A DNA stretch of 64,000 nt. Source: Legionella lytica (GTDB lineage: Bacteria > Pseudomonadota > Gammaproteobacteria > Legionellales > Legionellaceae). Below the pieces are notes generated by a model that saw only the letters and a list, made by a program, of their open reading frames with translations, searched no databases and was not told the DNA's origin. How positions within the stretch are numbered: position 1 is the first letter of the stretch; every line of letters begins with the position of its first letter. The stretch is taken from contig NZ_CP071528.1 in NCBI RefSeq assembly GCF_023921225.1, positions 186,001 through 250,000 of the forward strand, given 5' to 3'. Position numbers and translations under genes: made by a program. Positions 61,982 to 64,000 of the stretch are shown here, piece by piece.

Positions 61982-64000
61982 CTACACTCCTTCCCAACGC
62001 CACACACCGCACCAATTAGCAGGTGATTCTTGCTCCAAAATTTGACAACGTTCAATATATATTGAAGCTAATTTATCACCAGGATAAGCGGGGGTAAGTG
62101 TCATAAAAGCATCCATACTTTGCTTCCATGAACCTTGTTGATATAGGGAAAATGCCTCTTTAAACTCTTGTTTATGTTGTTCGAGACGCTCAATATCTTG
62201 AGCAGTGATTAACTCATAAATGGCAATGCTTTCTTGTTTACCCCGAACGGCAACTTCATCCAAAAAGCGAAAAAGAAATTTCTCTGATACCTGAATGAAT
62301 GTCGCGTGGCTAACAATAATTTGCGTATTATAATACCTATTTATTGATTCCAAACGACTTGCTAAATTAACTGCATCTCCCAATGCTGTGTAATTCAGTC
62401 TGTCTTCGGAACCTACATTGCCAACAATAGCCTCACCGGTATGAATACCAATTTTAACATTAAATTCAGGAAACCCTTCAATATCATGCTTTTGATTTAA
62501 TATTTTAAGCTGCTCCAGCATTATTCGAGCAGTTTCACAAGCATTAAATGCATGGTCTTTATCTTGTTCAGGAGCATTCCATAGGGCCATGATGCCATCC
62601 CCAATGTATTTATCCAGTGTGCCTTTGTATTGAATTATAGTTTTGGTCATTAACTCAAAATAATCAGATAAGTAAGTCATTATTTTTTGCGGTGATTTTG
62701 ATTCCGAAATGGTTGTAAAACCCTTAATGTCAGAAAATAAAAGAGTAATTGTTTGATTCTGGCCACCAACCTTAGCTATTTTTCCGGTATGTACTAATTT
62801 TCTGACTACAGAATAAGGAACATATCGTTGAAAGGAGACTAAACTTGACCATAGGGTAGATAATGCTTTATCCAAGTAACTGATTTCTTTTATCATAGTT
62901 TTTACTGGTACTTTTTCTTTAAAATTAAACATCGTAATTTGTTTTGATTCTTCAGCTAATTGAATGATGGGATTCGATATTTTCCGAGAAATAATACGAA
63001 CGAAGATTGCTCCAATTAATAAAATTAAAATAGTTAATAAAATAAAGCCTTCACTTAAATTTTTTAGAGGCTCTATTACGTCATTTTCCGGAGTAATAAT
63101 TAAAACATGCCAAGGCTCTATCCTTAGTTTATTAAATATCGGTTGGTATGAAAAAAAATATGTCTGACCTTCATATATATAAGATTGTATTTTTGAATGA
63201 AGAGGGGTGCTAAATATCGTTGATGGAATATTAAGTTTTTTTAGTAAGTCAGGCTCTAATTTTTTTCCTAGAATATTTTCTGCAATGTGTGGAGCACGAA
63301 AAGCAATGACATTGGATTTATTATTAATAACGAAAATCATAGTATTTTTCGTGAGCTCCAGCTCCCTTATAAATTTTTGCAGGCGATTAATGGCCAAAGC
63401 AATTGCAACAACCCCTTGCAGATTATTATTACTATCATAGATGGGAGCTGCAACAGCAATACCGGGCCGTTTACCAAATAAATAAAATTTATATATGTCC
63501 GTCCATATGGGTTTTCTATTGTATACCGCCTCTTGATACCAAGGGCGCATTCTGGGATCATAGGGAAGAGTCATCGACTCTGTTTTAATTATTTTTCCGT
63601 ATTTATCCAACTGATAGCCCATGTTAACGAACGGGGGTTTTGAGTTAATTGTGTGGATTAATTGTAATCCGCTTTTTTCCTCTCTGTTGATATTAAAGAA
63701 CTGTCCATTTTTTGCCCCATAGTGAATCATAAATATGTTGGGGTTGTCTTGAATTGTGTCGAAAAGAAATCGTGCAAATAACTTAGGGTTATTAGAATTG
63801 ATAGTCTCATTACTCAGCGCTTTTCTTATTTCCATTATGTTATGGCTCAAGGGAGCCAAATAGGCTTTAAATCGCTCATTAACGAGCAACGATGTTTTTG
63901 TAATTAAATCTTTTGCACTATCATTAAGAATCCTATTAAACGCGACATAATTAATACCAATAATGGTAAAACCTATCGTACCGAATAAAAGCAAAAATAA
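61982..64000 (-). CDS. Class III adenylate/guanylate cyclase with Cache and HAMP domains, 5' end outside window
   Basis: The frame is open to the right edge (a TTG at 63994 is only an internal codon candidate), so the first residues are missing. Visible order: first membrane helix (LLFGTIGFTIIGINYVAF), extracytoplasmic double Cache domain (about 40-310; RMRPWYQEAVYNRKPIWTDI, GVVAIALAINRLQ), second membrane helix (GFILLTILILLIGAIFVRII), HAMP, and a C-terminal nucleotide cyclase (TLLFSDIKGFTTISE, YIGDGIMALW, VKIGIHTGEAIVGNVGS, YTALGDAVNLASRLE) with the metal Asp residues, followed by a short tail. It makes cAMP (or cGMP) in response to a periplasmic ligand. Convergent with the Fic gene. Confidence 0.93.
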   Translation of the reverse strand, partial: LFLLLFGTIGFTIIGINYVAFNRILNDSAKDLITKTSLLVNERFKAYLAPLSHNIMEIRKALSNETINSNNPKLFARFLFDTIQDNPNIFMIHYGAKNGQFFNINREEKSGLQLIHTINSKPPFVNMGYQLDKYGKIIKTESMTLPYDPRMRPWYQEAVYNRKPIWTDIYKFYLFGKRPGIAVAAPIYDSNNNLQGVVAIALAINRLQKFIRELELTKNTMIFVINNKSNVIAFRAPHIAENILGKKLEPDLLKKLNIPSTIFSTPLHSKIQSYIYEGQTYFFSYQPIFNKLRIEPWHVLIITPENDVIEPLKNLSEGFILLTILILLIGAIFVRIISRKISNPIIQLAEESKQITMFNFKEKVPVKTMIKEISYLDKALSTLWSSLVSFQRYVPYSVVRKLVHTGKIAKVGGQNQTITLLFSDIKGFTTISESKSPQKIMTYLSDYFELMTKTIIQYKGTLDKYIGDGIMALWNAPEQDKDHAFNACETARIMLEQLKILNQKHDIEGFPEFNVKIGIHTGEAIVGNVGSEDRLNYTALGDAVNLASRLESINRYYNTQIIVSHATFIQVSEKFLFRFLDEVAVRGKQESIAIYELITAQDIERLEQHKQEFKEAFSLYQQGSWKQSMDAFMTLTPAYPGDKLASIYIERCQILEQESPANWCGVWRWEGV

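Noticed and set aside
1..64000. tRNA, rRNA or known riboswitches
   Set aside because: No cloverleaf with a T-loop GTTCGA-type core, no rRNA sequence and no familiar riboswitch core was recognised by eye; a covariance search would be needed to exclude small RNAs.

Overview
The window is AT-rich, densely coding gammaproteobacterial chromosome, and Legionella (or a close relative) is the best fit. The reasons are a Fic-domain protein and a WipA/WipB-like phosphatase side by side, several large unrecognised proteins whose C-termini are rich in Glu (an E-block, as in Dot/Icm substrates), a papain/YopT-like protease candidate, and many Tn3-family remnants. No database search was possible, so the genus is an inference.

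Layout. (1) 1-8.6 kb: the 3' part of a PKS/NRPS hybrid (KS-AT-KR-ACP-C-C, cut by the window edge) and an intact DNA ligase D (PE-Lig-Pol order). (2) 8.6-16.2 kb: a decayed accessory stretch. It holds a structured repeat with CATCC loops, a candidate small RNA with a perfect sigma70 promoter, a small secreted protein, a trxC pseudogene, a TPR protein, an N-terminal remnant of Ku (the LigD partner), a 240-bp miniature element with perfect 38-bp inverted repeats, a resolvase tail, a P-loop kinase, a cupin, a broken VOC gene and a Tn3 transposase fragment. (3) 16.2-23.9 kb: one hybrid histidine kinase gene split by a complete 5,629-bp Tn3-family transposon with perfect 38-bp IRs and a TATCT duplication; excising it restores the frame. 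Its cargo is a DUF4160/DUF2442 pair, a resolvase and an enterochelin-esterase-like hydrolase. (4) 24.0-27.1 kb: an aminotransferase with a long C-terminal extension, then IS91-type and FixJ-type pseudogenes. (5) 27.3-34.9 kb: a second Tn3-family element that uses a tyrosine recombinase (TnpI) with a Tn4430-like resolution site. It carries a MarR-controlled metabolic operon (PhzF, ornithine-cyclodeaminase-like, Thr/Ser-dehydratase-like). (6) 34.9-44.2 kb: an exonuclease whose C-terminus runs into the transposon end, an Ig-like/DUF1566 secreted protein, a frameshifted AHH nuclease remnant, an unknown protein (these last three flanked by an ~80-bp inverted repeat), the protease candidate and a 1079-aa membrane protein. 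(7) 44.6-51.2 kb: a compact NRPS (formyltransferase-partial C-A-T-TE) overlapping by 8 nt with a PAS-PAS hybrid kinase (HisKA-HATPase-REC-Hpt). (8) 51.4-64 kb: a second DUF1566 secreted protein, a two-gene effector-like operon, a LysR regulator, a decayed gene, the phosphatase and Fic genes transcribed divergently, and a Cache-HAMP class III nucleotide cyclase running off the window.

The most interesting functional unit is the NRPS/hybrid-kinase operon, which looks like a metabolite synthesis and sensing pair. The transposon-split kinase in region 3 appears to be a second kinase of the same design. The rest shows how Tn3-family elements and their miniature derivatives have reshaped an accessory region: they broke a kinase, retailored an exonuclease and brought in metabolic and hydrolase cargo.
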